A program made the translations under genes and the position numbers. Shown here piece after piece: positions 49,017 through 60,690 of a stretch of 64,000 nt of DNA. The notes beneath the pieces are model-generated. The model worked only from the letters and a program-made list of their open reading frames with translations. It searched no databases and was not told where the DNA came from. Location: contig CM046340.1 of the NCBI GenBank assembly GCA_025403435.1, positions 13,894,091 to 13,958,090 of the forward strand, read 5' to 3'. The first letter of the stretch is position 1, and each line of letters opens with the position of its first letter. The DNA is from Artocarpus heterophyllus (taxonomy: Eukaryota; Streptophyta; Magnoliopsida; Rosales; Moraceae).

Positions 49017-49302
49017 TTTGGTATCATAGCCAACTTAAAAAATGCCTCTGCCTTGCCGTTGAACATCCTTTTTTTTTTACAGTTCACGTTCAAAATTTTT
49101 TGTGAATTCGGGTTTTCTGGTTTGAAGTTTTTAATCAAAACTAAAGTTGGAAATCATTGGGTAATTAGATTTCTAACAATTTTATAATTTAAAACGTTGA
49201 AATTGATGCCCGAAACGTGAAAATTCGAACGGGCCCAAAACCGGGTCGTAATATGGATCAAACGGGTCAACAAGACCCAATTTCGGGTGAAGGAGACGAC
49301 CA

Positions 49303-49554
49303 GAAAACGACATATCGTTTAGCATTTTGTTAGCCAAACGACATGTCATTCAGCCTGATGAATTGGGGTTTTCATTACAATGAAACGACATGTCGTTTCA
49401 AGAGCTGAGGCTCAAAACGACATGTCGTTTTGACATGCCAATGGACGTCCCCTCCACAAGTAAATGAATCGTCATTTTTAGCACGGGTGAGACCCCCCTT
49501 AAGGCAGAACGACGTCGTTTTGGGACCCCCCTCTAAAGTCAAACGACGTCGTTT
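49303..49554. repeat. cluster of six palindromes with ACGACATGTCGT or ACGACGTCGT cores
   Basis: In the untranslated leader of the intron-1 copia: an imperfect copy at about 49304-49320, another at 49335-49350, a perfect 20 bp palindrome TGAAACGACATGTCGTTTCA at 49381-49400, a perfect 22 bp palindrome around AAAACGACATGTCGTTTT (49412-49433), AACGACGTCGTT at 49508-49519 and AAACGACGTCGTTT at 49541-49554. All are contained in about 250 bp. Confidence 0.85.
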
Positions 49555-50398
49555 TGGGGCAAAAAAAAAATCTAAAAAAATTATTTTTATTTAATTTTTG
49601 GTTTTTGGATATGCACATAATTTTTGCAATAATTTCATGGGAAATTCAATTTATACATTATGTGCAAAGTATTTGTTTTATGTGCATAATTTTATTGTTG
49701 TTATTATGTACATAATTTTGAAAATACATTTTTATGCATAAATTATGAAATTAATTATGCATATCATTTAGAAAATGTTCTATTTTAATGAATGTTTTAT
49801 TGGAAAACATATTATGATAATTGTTGTGCTAATTATTGTTATATGCATAGTTTTGAGTTTTATTATGCATGTTATTAAGTTAAATTAACCTATTTAGGAC
49901 AAATTGAGATTTTGTTCATAATTATTATATTGCCTATAGAACATGCAATTTTCATGAATAATTTGTGAACAAAATTAAATGTCTAAGTGATCCATATAAT
50001 TTTGAATAATTGGAGCTTAGCCATAGCAACTCTAATTATACAAAATTATATATTAATTGGTTTATGATCACATTTGGTTAAAGGACATTTATTGTAATTA
50101 GTTGTACTTAATATAATAAATTTTATCCTACATGAATTTTTATTATATTGGTATGACTAATTGGGATAAAATATCAAATTATATTTTCTGATTTACCCAC
50201 AGGGATTAGAAAAGGGAACATAATTTGATAGTTTTATCATACAATTAAATGGATCTAATTGAATTATAACTTTAGCCTACAGGCAAGTTTTATGTCATAG
50301 ATTCATGATATTATGCATGATTTACATTGGTAAAGCATGATTTATGTTATTAGCCTCAATATTTTGGATCATAAGCATGTTTATTTTAATTTTGCAGT

Positions 50399-53300
50399 CA
50401 TACAACCTGTGAATTTCTCTGATGTTCGATGTGATATCCCTGGGCCGAAAGGGGATAACTATAAAGTCTAGAAAGAGAGAATTCTCCTTCACTTGGGGTG
50501 GATGGACATTGATTATGCTATAAGGAAAGAAGAGCCCGTAATTACTGAAACCAGTACTTAGGATAATATTGCTCTTTATGAACGTTGGGAGCGATCTAAT
50601 CGCCTTAGCGTCATGTTCATAAAGACAAAAATCTCTGCTAGTATACGTGGTTCCGTCGAACAGTATGACAAAGTCCGGGCATTACTGAAGGCTATTGATG
50701 AGCAATTTGAAACTTCAAATAAGGCACTTGCCAGCGCCCTAATCATGAGGTTCTCATCCTTAAGGCTCACCAGTGTGAGAGGTGTGCGTGAGCATATCAT
50801 GGAGATGAGGGACATAGCAGCTCAACTAAAGAACCTTGAGGTGGATATGTCTAAATCTTTCTTGGTGCACTACATTCTGAACACCCTTCCAAAACAATAT
50901 GGGCCCTTTAAGATTTCCTACAATACACATAAAGACAAATGGTTAATAAATGAGCTTTTGACCATGTGTACTCAAGAAGAGGGGCAACTTGTAATGAAAA
51001 TGGGTGAAACTACACTAACAACCACGAGAGGAAAGAATCAGAATCAAGACCAATATCAAGCCAAGGACAAAGGGAAGGGTAAAATAACCTCCCAAAGCTG
51101 TCATTAAGAAGGAATCCAAGTGTTTCTTCTGTAAAAAGAAGGGACACATGAAGAAGGATTGCACGAAATTTCAGAGTTGGCTTGAGAAGAAAGGTAATCC
51201 AATCTCATTGGTTTGTTATGAATCTAATATGGTTGATGTTGTTTATAACACATGGTGGATTGATTATGGATCTACAATCCATGTTTCGAATACCTTGCAA
51301 GGTATGCGAAAACTAAGGAAGCCAGTGGGAAGTGAGCTGAGCATCTCTTCAGGAAACAAGATGCGTTCACATGTGGAAGCCATCGGAACATGCACCTTAG
51401 TTTTAAGTAGTGGTTTTACTTTGGAATTAGATAAGACATTTTATGTTCCAAACTTTTCTAGGAACTTAATTTCTGTTTCCAGACTTGTACCTTTGGGATA
51501 TTCCTTTACCTTTTCAGACAAATATTTTAGTTTATTTTATAAATCTGATCTTGTTGGGAATGGTATTTTGTCTGATGGTCTTTTCTCAATTAATTTGCAA
51601 AATGAACCACATCACACTGCTATGCATGTTCAATCTGGCATTAAACATTGTGTTATAAATGAGGATTCCTCTATCTTGTGGCATCAGAGATTAGGACATA
51701 TCTCCATTGAGAGAATCAAGAGGTTAGTGACTGACGGAGTACTTAGTACTTTGGATTTTACTGACTTTGAGACTTGTGTGGGTTGCATTAAAGGAAAGTT
51801 AACCAACAAGTCTAAGAAAGGTGCCAAGAGGAGTTTAGAAATATTAGAAATCATACATTCAGATATTTGTAGTCTAGTAATGGACTCATATGGTCCGAGA
51901 TACTTCATCTCTTTTATAGATGACTACTCACGGTATATGTATCTCTACTTGCTTCATACAAAGGACGAAGCATTAGACGCCTTTAAAGTTTTCAAGGCTG
52001 AAGTAGAGAAACAATGCGGAAAGCAAATAAAGATCATGAGGACAGATAAAGGTAGAGAATATTATGGTAGATACACTGAGGATTGACAAGCTCAAGGTCC
52101 ATTTGCGAGTTTTCTTCAAGAGCATGGGATAGTTGCCCAATACACCATGCCTGGTTCTCCGGATCAGAATGGTGTAGCAGAAAGAAGAAACCAAACATTA
52201 ATGGACATGGTGAGGAGCATGCAGAGTAACTCTAACCTGCCTAAGTCCTTGTGGACTGAAGCTCTTAAGACAGCTGTGTATATATTAAACCGGGTTTCGA
52301 CTAAGGCTGTCCCAAGGATGCCATTTGAGTTATGGAAAGGTTGAAAACCGAGTTTGCGACATATAGGCGTTTGGGGATGTCCGTCTGAAGTAAGGGTATA
52401 CAACCCATAAGAGAAGAAGCTAGATCCGAGGACCATTAGCGGGTATTTTGTTGGATATGCCGAAAGGTCCAAAGGATATAGATTCTATTGTCCAACTCAC
52501 AGCACTAGATTTGTGGAATCAAGGAACGCCAAGTTTCTTGAGAATGACTTGATTAGTGGGAGCGATCAATTTCGGAACATAGTTTTTGAAAGAGATCATA
52601 CTGAAGCTCAACCATCTACATCAAGTGATCGGTTGATCATAGTTCATAGCACTCCTATAGTTCAACCGAGTGTTGTGCAACCAATCATTGAGGTTCTACA
52701 AATTACTGATAATAATCTAAAAGGTCAAGTTGCTCAATAACCACTGGAAACAATCGAGCAACAAGTTGGACAACAGATTCCTCAAGAAAATGTTGAACCA
52801 ACAGTAAGAAGATCTACTAGAGAAAGGAAATCGACAATTTCTAGTGATTATGTTGTGTATCTACAAGAATCAGACTATAACATTGGAGTTGAAAATGATC
52901 CCGAAACGTTTTCACAAGCCATAAGTTGCCAAGAATCAAAACTTTGGTACGATGCAATGAAGGATGAGATGGATTCTATGGCATCCAATGGAGTCTAGGA
53001 TCATGTCGAGTTGCCTAATGGTGCAAAAGCCATAGGGTGTAAATAGGTCTATAAAACGAAGAAAGACTCATTGGGCAACATCAAAAGATATAAGGCAAGA
53101 CTCGTCGCCAAAGGATTCACTCAGAAAGAAGGAATCGACTACAAGGAGACCTTTTCTCCTGTATCCAAGAAAGATTCTCTCCGCATTATCTTGGCACTTG
53201 TTGCTCTTTTTGACTTAGAGTTGCAATAGATGGATGTGAAAACGGCATTTCTCAATGGTGAACTAGAGGAAGAGGTTTATATGAAACAACTAGAAGGATT

Positions 53301-54468
53301 CTCCTCTAGTAATGGTGAGCAGTTGGCATGTAAGCTTAAGAAATCCATATATGGGTTGAAGCAGGCCTCCCGTCGGTGGTATTTAAAATTTCATGACGTC
53401 ATCTCTTCATTTGGATTTGTAGAAAACATCATGGATCAATGCATATACCAGAAGGTCAGTGGGAGTAAAATTTGTTTCCTGGTTCTATATGTGGATGACA
53501 TTCTACTTACAACCAATGACAAGGGTATGCTACATGGGGTAAAACAATTCCTCTCTAAAAACTTTGACATGAAGGATATGGGTGATGCATTCTTCCTTAT
53601 AGGCATTAAGATACATAGAGACAGATATAAAGGCACTTTGGGTCTGTCTCAAGAGGCCTATATCAACAAAGTTTTGGAGAGATTTCAGACAAAAAATTGT
53701 TCACCGAGTATAGCTCCCATTGTGAAGGGTGACAGATTCAATCTGAATCAGTGCCCAAAAAATGACCTTGAAAGAGAACAGATGTGCAACATTCCATATG
53801 CTTCAGCTGTTGGAAGTCTTATGTATGCTCAGGTTTGCACAAGACCTGACATAGCATTTGCTGTAGGAATGTTGGGCAGATATCAGAGTGATCCAGGATC
53901 AGACCACTGGAAGGCTGCAAAGAAAGTGATGAGGTACCTACAAGGAACCAAAGACTACATGCTTATGTATAGACGGACTGACAACTTGGAAGTCATTGGC
54001 TACTCTGATTCTGACTTTGCTAGCTGTATTGATTCACGGAAATCAACTTCCGGATACATTTTCATGCTAGCTGGTAGAGCTATTTCATGGAGGAGCACCA
54101 AACAAACCTTAACTGCTACTTCCACTACGGAGGCTGAGTTCGTATCTTGTTTTGAGGCTACTTCACATGGTGTATAGATCAAGAGTTTCATTTCTGGGCT
54201 TAGGATTGTGGATTCTATCTCTAGGCCATTGAGGCTATTCTGTGACAATTCAGCTGCTATTTTTATGGCTAGAAATAACAAGAGCGGTAGTCGAAGTAAA
54301 CACATCGACATTAAATATCTAGCCATAAGAGAGCGTGTTAAGGATAAAACAGTGGTCATTGAACACATAAGCACTAAATTGATGATTGCTGATCCCTTGA
54401 CTAAAGGCATGCCACCAGTAAAATTTAGGGATCATGTGGACAGAATGGGACTTGGTTCCCTCATGTAA
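50399..54468 (+). pseudogene. polyprotein of the intron-1 copia, broken by stops
   Basis: Gag starts near IQPVNFSDVRCDIPGPKGDNYKV and includes LHLGWMDIDYAIRKEEP and QYDKVRALLKAIDEQF. A CCHC knuckle, CFFCKKKGHMKKDC, is at about 51122-51163. The protease motif reads WWIDYGSTIHVS, with DSG changed to DYG. Integrase: LWHQRLGHISIERIKRL (about 51677) with CVGCIKGK, then FISFIDDYSRYMYLYLL and [39 protein letters not shown] (about 53230) and an intact LYVDDILL (about 53489). RNase [20 protein letters not shown], then LFCDNSAAIFMARN. It ends at 54468. Stop codons interrupt many points; at least five fall where the family has tryptophan (about 50468, 50560, 52996, 53047, 54175). Confidence 0.88.
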
Positions 54469-54744
54469 TTTGTTGTACTTTGTTGTGAAACTCTGTATTT
54501 AATATATTTTCTCATTTCAACTCCAGTGACGTGCACAACTTTATTTTGAGAAATATCACTATAGTTTGGACCTAGAGTAAACATAGGGTTTATTCATTGA
54601 GTTACATGGGTAAATCTTGAGAGACAAGTTACATTGTAATGCATGGAAGATAATACTCGTCATTCAGAGGACCTATCGCGCATGATTCATGTATTTTGTT
54701 TCTTATCGAAGTGGTTAATAGAATATATGAGCCAAGTGGGAGAA

Positions 54745-55098
54745 TGTTGGACATTGATTGGCCCACATGGAACGTTAATATTGAACGTCAACCACCATTA
54801 ACCGTTTGACATTAATCAGACGGTTTTGGACAAAATTAACCGTCTTACCCGTGTGATGGGAACGGGTATAAAATTATGATTCCTATTTGGGTCCCTAAGC
54901 ATACAAAACATTATCAGAAAATTAGAACACCATCAAGTGAGTTTTGCAAGTGCTTAGAAACTCAAATACATCGTTGCAGTCGAAGGAAATTCGTGTAAAA
55001 AACAGAGCAATCAAAACGACAATGGCTGGAGGTATTTAATGATCCATTTGCTTCTGCTTTTATGAATTCAATTGTTTCATATTGTTTTAGAGATAACA
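54745..55098 (+). repeat. 3' LTR of the intron-1 copia
   Basis: 354 bp, followed directly by GACAG. Confidence 0.92.
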
Positions 55099-55159
55099 GA
55101 CAGAAGATTAGAACAGTGAGGATGAAAATTATTTATGAGAGAAAGAGAGAGAGGAGTAC

Positions 55160-55246
55160 CTTGAATGAGGAAAAAGGGTTGTGAAGAGAGGATGTTGGTG
55201 AGGTTGAAGAAAGAGAGAGAAAAGCTCTCGCCATAGATATGGCCAT
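55160..55246 (-). pseudogene. chloroplast ribosomal protein uL15 (RPL15), first exon
   Basis: ATG at 55246 opens 29 codons, MAISMARAFLSLSSTSPTSS and then LHNPFSSFK, before a donor (CAAG|GTACTCC). The Ser/Thr-rich, acid-free N-terminus is a typical plastid transit peptide. Phase 0 matches the acceptor at 48647. The exon itself is intact. The 6.5 kb intron 1 now holds a whole copia element. Because downstream exons are frameshifted or missing, this start belongs to a non-functional locus unless the assembly is wrong. Confidence 0.75.
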
Positions 55247-56350
55247 AGGATATTACTCTTTTGTGCTCTGTGCAGCGGCATTAATTGTAAACCGATACGA
55301 TAAAGAGCTGTTTCTTTCTTTGTTTTTTAAGAAATTGTGGGGTTCCACTGAGGAGTCAAATGATCCGACAGCTACCTTCGCTTTCCGCGGGTGATGATAA
55401 TTGAAGGAATGGTGATGCTTAATATTTACGTGGATTCAACTAGCCTTTAAAAAGGCGCAGAATCAAGGGCACATTCGACCTAGGCTATTTTGTTAGGAGC
55501 AAAATCACAAAGCAATGAAGAATCAAAAGAAAAAAAAAGTCAGAATAAGCAAAAAATAAGAAATAAATAAAAAAAATTAGAAAAATTGGGATGTAACTTA
55601 GAGGAGTGATTAAATAGTTATAAAGATCATGTTCAATAAAATATTTAAGTAAAGATACATTTGAAAGAAATAATTACTTCATAGGAATAGATTAGAAAGT
55701 ATTTTGATGATATATTTAAAGAAATAAGAACGAGAAGGAAAAGCAAAAAGATAAAAACATAAAAAATAGGACCTTTAAAAAAAACAAATAACAAAAAAGT
55801 TGAAAAGTAAGAAAAAAAATGTAGGAACAAAACCCTTGTGAAGAACCATTAGGGGTAGAAGCACGCATTTTAGAAGCTTTTATATATTATATAATAAACA
55901 AGCAGGGCATATTGCAAAAACAATTATTGAAAATTAATTAAGAAGTATTAGGTGAAAATAGTAGTTGAGATAGCTATATATTTTTTTATAAAGATCATAG
56001 TTCTCGAACAAGCAATCGAAAAGATTATAGAACATCCTCAAGTACTTGATTATTTTTTAATGAATGAAAATGGGGGAATTTATAATTTCAATCCATGCAG
56101 TGATATAAGATAATGTATAAATCTGTGTAGTAATATTATTTTTAATCCATTAAACTTGAATTGGCATTTTCTCCATCCAAATTATTGTAACGAGGATACA
56201 TTAAAGAAAAGATTTTTTTTTTCACATGGATATATTAGAAAAAGCGATATTTAGGGGTACAATAGTTGTTTGCATTGTAATTGGAAAGAAAAATATTCAA
56301 GTAGGGAGAAAATAGAAATATAAGATCTTTAAGAAACAAATATAAAAAGA
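55247..56350. other. upstream region of RPL15 pseudogene, AT-rich, no gene seen
   Basis: The part just upstream of 55246 may hold the old promoter and leader ('gtaaaccgatacgataaagagctgtttc'). From 55500 the sequence is mostly A-rich low-complexity DNA. No gene is visible. Confidence 0.4.
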
Positions 56351-56356
56351 TGAAAA

Positions 56357-57805
56357 TGTTGGCACAAGAGTTAAGTAAAATAATTTTGATGATAACAAAC
56401 AAGGGATTGGGCGTTTGCTAATAATTAACTTTGAATTTTTTTTAACAAAGATTTTTCAATTATTTGTCAAACTCAAGTGGTTGAGAAGAAAAGATTAAAT
56501 GTTGTATCAAGCTCTCAGAACAAATTTTTTTGAAGATGGATTATAGCTTGAAGACTTGAAGATTATGCAAGACTAGCTCTACATAGGTTTATTTCTTAAA
56601 TTTAGTCTTGTATCTATTGTATGTGCATTCAATCAACGTGCTTTCAATAGATGTTGGCTCACACACACAGACTTTAACTCTTTCACAAAATTGCATTTCA
56701 TTTTAAAATGGTTTTTCAAAGTTATAAAAAATTAGGTGTATATTATATTTGGTTCTAAGTTGTTTAAAGCATTAATTTAAGAACATATGAATATTGTGTC
56801 AAGTTTTGGTTATAGGTAGTGTTTATACATATTAGTAATCATTCTGGTTACTTTGGTAGTCTAGCAGGTTACAAAGTCCTGTTCTTTTTAAATGCTTGTT
56901 GCCTCCTACCGATTGAATGAATGTAGTCCACCAGTCAACCGATACCATTCAAATGAATAGATTTTTGTCTGTTGGAAATCAAGCTCCGATGCCTCTTCAA
57001 CATTTTCCCTTTTGAAAGTCATTTTTGAGCTCCAAAAATTAGTTTCTAAACAAGAATTTTTCCTAACTTGTGAGAAACACAATTAATTTTGCTCTCTCTA
57101 AAGCATTTATAACTCTCGTTGCATACATTGTTCTCTTCATAAGCATTTATTTCAAAAATCATTCTTGAGCCTCACCATTATTGTTTACATTAATTGAACG
57201 AACATATTTTCTTTCAGGTTCTTACTTTTTTTCAAATTTTTGTGAGAGAAAACATTGAGAGCACCAATCTGCAAAAGATTTCTTAATTGTATATTCTATC
57301 AAACCCTTAAGGGAATTAGGTGTGGAAAGAAGTACCAACCTCCAAAGTTAAAGCTTGATGGTTTGTAAAAGTGTTCATGAGCCTTGGGAAGAAGAAGTCA
57401 CCATCTAGTATAAGGCATGATCAAGCCAAAAGTCGATCACAATAAAGTAAGAGGCCATGTTGAATATCGATCGATGACACTAGATATAGGCTTATTGTCG
57501 AACTACTATAAAATTGCATTTGCACAATCCTTTCCTTGTTCTCTTTAACTTTTGCAAATTATTTTTATTGAAATATTCTCTTGGTGCCTATTTCTAATTT
57601 GGTCATTGGTTATTTGAGTCTTGCATGTCAATTGTTTGACATTTGGTACTTGGTGTGTTTTTGGGTTATTAGTTCTTACGTTTACTATCATTTTATTATT
57701 GTTTTTGTCATTTACTCTAATTTTTCAATAATTTTGAAAAAGTTTTAAAGCACAATTCACCCCCTTCTTAGGTAGTTTTTTTTTTTTTTTTTTTTTTTAC
57801 TAACA
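56357..57805 (+). repeat. 5' LTR of the truncated copia
   Basis: Starts TGTTGGCACAAGAG, ends TTTTTACTAACA with a long T tract just before (about 57778-57798), and is followed two bases later by the PBS. No second copy is in the window. Confidence 0.65.
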
Positions 57806-57864
57806 ATTGGTATCAGAGTAAGGTACTCAAATTTATTTTTGAAAAAAATTAAACAATCTTAAGG

Positions 57865-60680
57865 GTGGCTACTCAAAATTTGCAAAACATGAAAAGTCAT
57901 TCTATGAATAGACCTCCTCTTTTCAACGTAGTTGATTACAATTATTGGAAAGTTAGGATGACTTTTTATTTACAATCCATTGACTGTGCTTTATGAAGAA
58001 TTATTAAAACAAACCCTTATAAACCTATGAAGGAAGTATATAAGATTATGGTTCCTAAATATCCAAATGAATATGTTGAAAATGATAAAAAACAAAGTTA
58101 TCTTTGAATGCTAGAGCCATTAACATATTATATTGTGCTTTGGATAAATATGAGTCTATTAGAATCACATCTTGCACATTCGTGCAAGAGATATAGCACA
58201 CTTTAAAGGTTGTTCATGTTAGAATAATCAAAGGAAGAAAACTAAGATTAATTATCTTCTTTATGATTATGAAATGTTCAAAATAAAAGATTATTAGTCC
58301 ATTAATGAAATGTATACTAGTTTATGGATACCAGTAATCGTTTGAAATCCCTTGGTAGGACTTTCAAGACAAGCGAATTGGTAAGCAAGATTGTCCGGTC
58401 ACCACCTGTATCATGGCCAAATGGACAACCTTGGAAGAAGACAAAGATCTTTCTACTCTACTATTGGAGGAGCTAATTGGATCTCTTATAACTCATGAGA
58501 TCATAAGAAAGCAAAACCAATACAAGGAAGACAAAAAGAAGAAATGAATTATTTTGAAGGCATCCATCGAAGAAGAGGAGGATGCTGATGAAGATGTATC
58601 CTTTGATCCAAGAGATTTAGATGTAATGGCCTTATTCACAAAGAAGTACACGAAATTCTATAGAAAGTTTACAAAGGTAAAGGATCTAGAAGAAACAATG
58701 ACCAAGGAGAAAAATTAAAGGAAAAAAAGATAATTCGTTGTGATTACAAAAAATTAAGACACAAAAGACCGGATTGTTCTCTAAAAAGAAAGGAAAACAA
58801 GAAGGGAACTCAAAAAGAAGAATTGATTAAAGTTCTCTAAGCCACTTGAAATGAACTTGATCTTAAAGAATCCAACTAGAAAGAGCCAAGATAAGTCACC
58901 AACATATGTTTCATGGCGGTTGATAATGATGAGGTAATTTCCTCTCAATCTCCTAAGGATGATTATAATGAGTTTGATTGTATTAAGCTATCTAGAGCTT
59001 CTAATGAATTGCATGATGATTAAAGAATCTAGCGCTTAGAAATGCTATACTTAAAATGAAAATTGCAATTCTTCAAAATGAAACTGAGGATTAGAAAAAA
59101 TGAGAAATTAAAGAGTGTTGACAATGATTTATTGCTAAGAATTCATATTTGAAAGAAAAGTTTGATGACTTAAATAAAATAATTTCAAAGTTCACCAATG
59201 GAAAGAAACTTTGATTTGATGCTTGATGAACAACAATGTGTTTTTAAGAAAGGAGGAATAGGCTACAAGCCACATATTAAACAAAAATTTCTCAAGAATA
59301 TTTTGTCAAGGCATCATCTAGTGAAAGCAACTCAAAATACGCATGCAGTTATTGCAACCAAGATGGACACACAGATTTCTTTTGTCTCATCAAGAAGAGA
59401 GCATATTTTAGAGCTAAACAAGAATAGGTTTCCAAAACCTCAAAGGCTAACACCAATGGACCCAAAGTTATATAGCTACCAAAAATGAAAGCTTGATTAT
59501 GTTTTGTGGGTACCAAGAAAGGAAAAAGTCAAGTGGTTTTTGAATAGTGGTTACTCCAAGCACATGATAAGCAATCTCTCATTGTTCTCTAACTTTACTA
59601 AGAAGACTAATAGTCATGTGATGTTTGGAGACGACAGAAAAGGAAACAAATTCTTGGAGTTAGTGATGTTGGAAACAGTTCCTCTCCTATTATTGAAAAT
59701 GTTTTTTTGTTGATAATTTGAAGCATAATTTACTTCATATTAGTCAATCATATGATAAGGGGTTATAGAGTTACTTTTGACTTTTCAAAGTATTTGATTC
59801 AAAATGTTTACAATGGGGAGGTTGTGTTTGTTGGTGACCGAAATGATAATGTTTGTACCATTGACATTGAAAAGATTTCAAACAAAAATCAATGTCTCTC
59901 GGTTTCAAATGATGATTCTTGGCTTTAGCATAGCATGCATTAACTTTCAAAGCTTTCTAGAAAATATATTGTTTAGGGGTTGCCTAAAATGTTATTTCGA
60001 AAAGACAAAATTTGTGATGCATGTCAATTTGGAAAATAAGTGAAAATTTTTTTAAATCGATTTACGATATTTGTACTACTAGTTATAGACCCTTCACCAC
60101 TTTTTCATATAGATTTATTTGGTCTATCTAGGACTACTAGTCTTGACGGTAAACACTATGCTTTTGTGATTTTAGATGATTTTTCAAGGTTTACTTAGAT
60201 TTTGTTTTAAACAAGTAAAGGTGAGATGTTGAAAACATTTTCTTATTTTTGCAAAGGAGTTTAAAATAAATAATCCACATGATTACTTCAGTTAAAAGTG
60301 ATCATGGTGATGAGTTTGATAACGATGCTTTTGAACAATTTTGTAATGAAAAAGGTCTTAGACATAACTTTTCGGCACCAAGAACCCCTCAACAAAATAG
60401 TGTTGTTGAAAGAAAAAATAAAGTTTTGCAAGAAATAACTAGGTCGATATTGAATGAAAATAGTTTGCCAGAATTATTTTGGGCCGAAACCTTTAATACG
60501 GTATATTATTCTTATTAGGCCAAAACTAGACAAGACTTTTAATGAGCTTTGGCATGGTAGATAGCCCGACATAGGATATTTCAATGTCTTTGGCTACAAA
60601 TACTTTATTTTAAACACCGAAGACAATTTAGGAAAGTTTGATTCAAAGTCTATAATGAGTGAGTATTTGATTCACAAATC
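57865..60680 (+). pseudogene. gag to integrase of the truncated copia, broken
   Basis: Start codon is changed to GTG (VATQNLQNMKSHSMN), followed by FNVVDYNYWKVRMTFYLQS. Further frames hold a protease remnant (WFLNSGYSKHMISNLSLF, DSG changed to NSG, about 59540), HIDLFGLSRTTSLDGKHYAFV (about 60110), and an integrase core end SVKSDHGDEFDNDAFEQFC with HNFSAPRTPQQNSVVERKNK (about 60290-60420). The last recognisable phrase is FILNTEDNLGKFDSKS. Stops are frequent. Confidence 0.75.
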
Positions 60681-60690
60681 AATTATTCCT

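Larger units (their letters stand above)
48663..55098 (+). mobile_element. Ty1/copia element in RPL15 intron 1, decayed
   Basis: Two 354 bp LTRs (48663-49016, 54745-55098) and perfect 5 bp target duplications, GACAG (48658-48662 and 55099-55103). The PBS at about 49019 reads TGGTATCATAGCC, one change from the usual site. The leader to gag is unusually long (1.4 kb) and contains palindromic repeats. Domains run gag, protease, integrase, RT, RNase H on the plus strand. The insertion lies in intron 1 of RPL15, in the opposite orientation to that gene. Confidence 0.92.
56357..60690 (+). mobile_element. truncated Ty1/copia element (SIRE/Maximus-like), 5' part only
   Basis: A long 5' LTR (56357-57805), PBS TGGTATCAGAG at 57808-57818, gag and integrase remnants are present. 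The sequence loses similarity around 60670-60690 and no RT, RNase H or 3' LTR follows. Gag phrase RPPLFNVVDYNYWKVRM and the long LTR point to the SIRE/Maximus lineage. Confidence 0.7.

Noticed and set aside
35946..55246. RPL15 as a functional gene
   Set aside because: Two frameshifts in exon 2 and no middle exons in the intervals where they should be; kept open only for assembly error.
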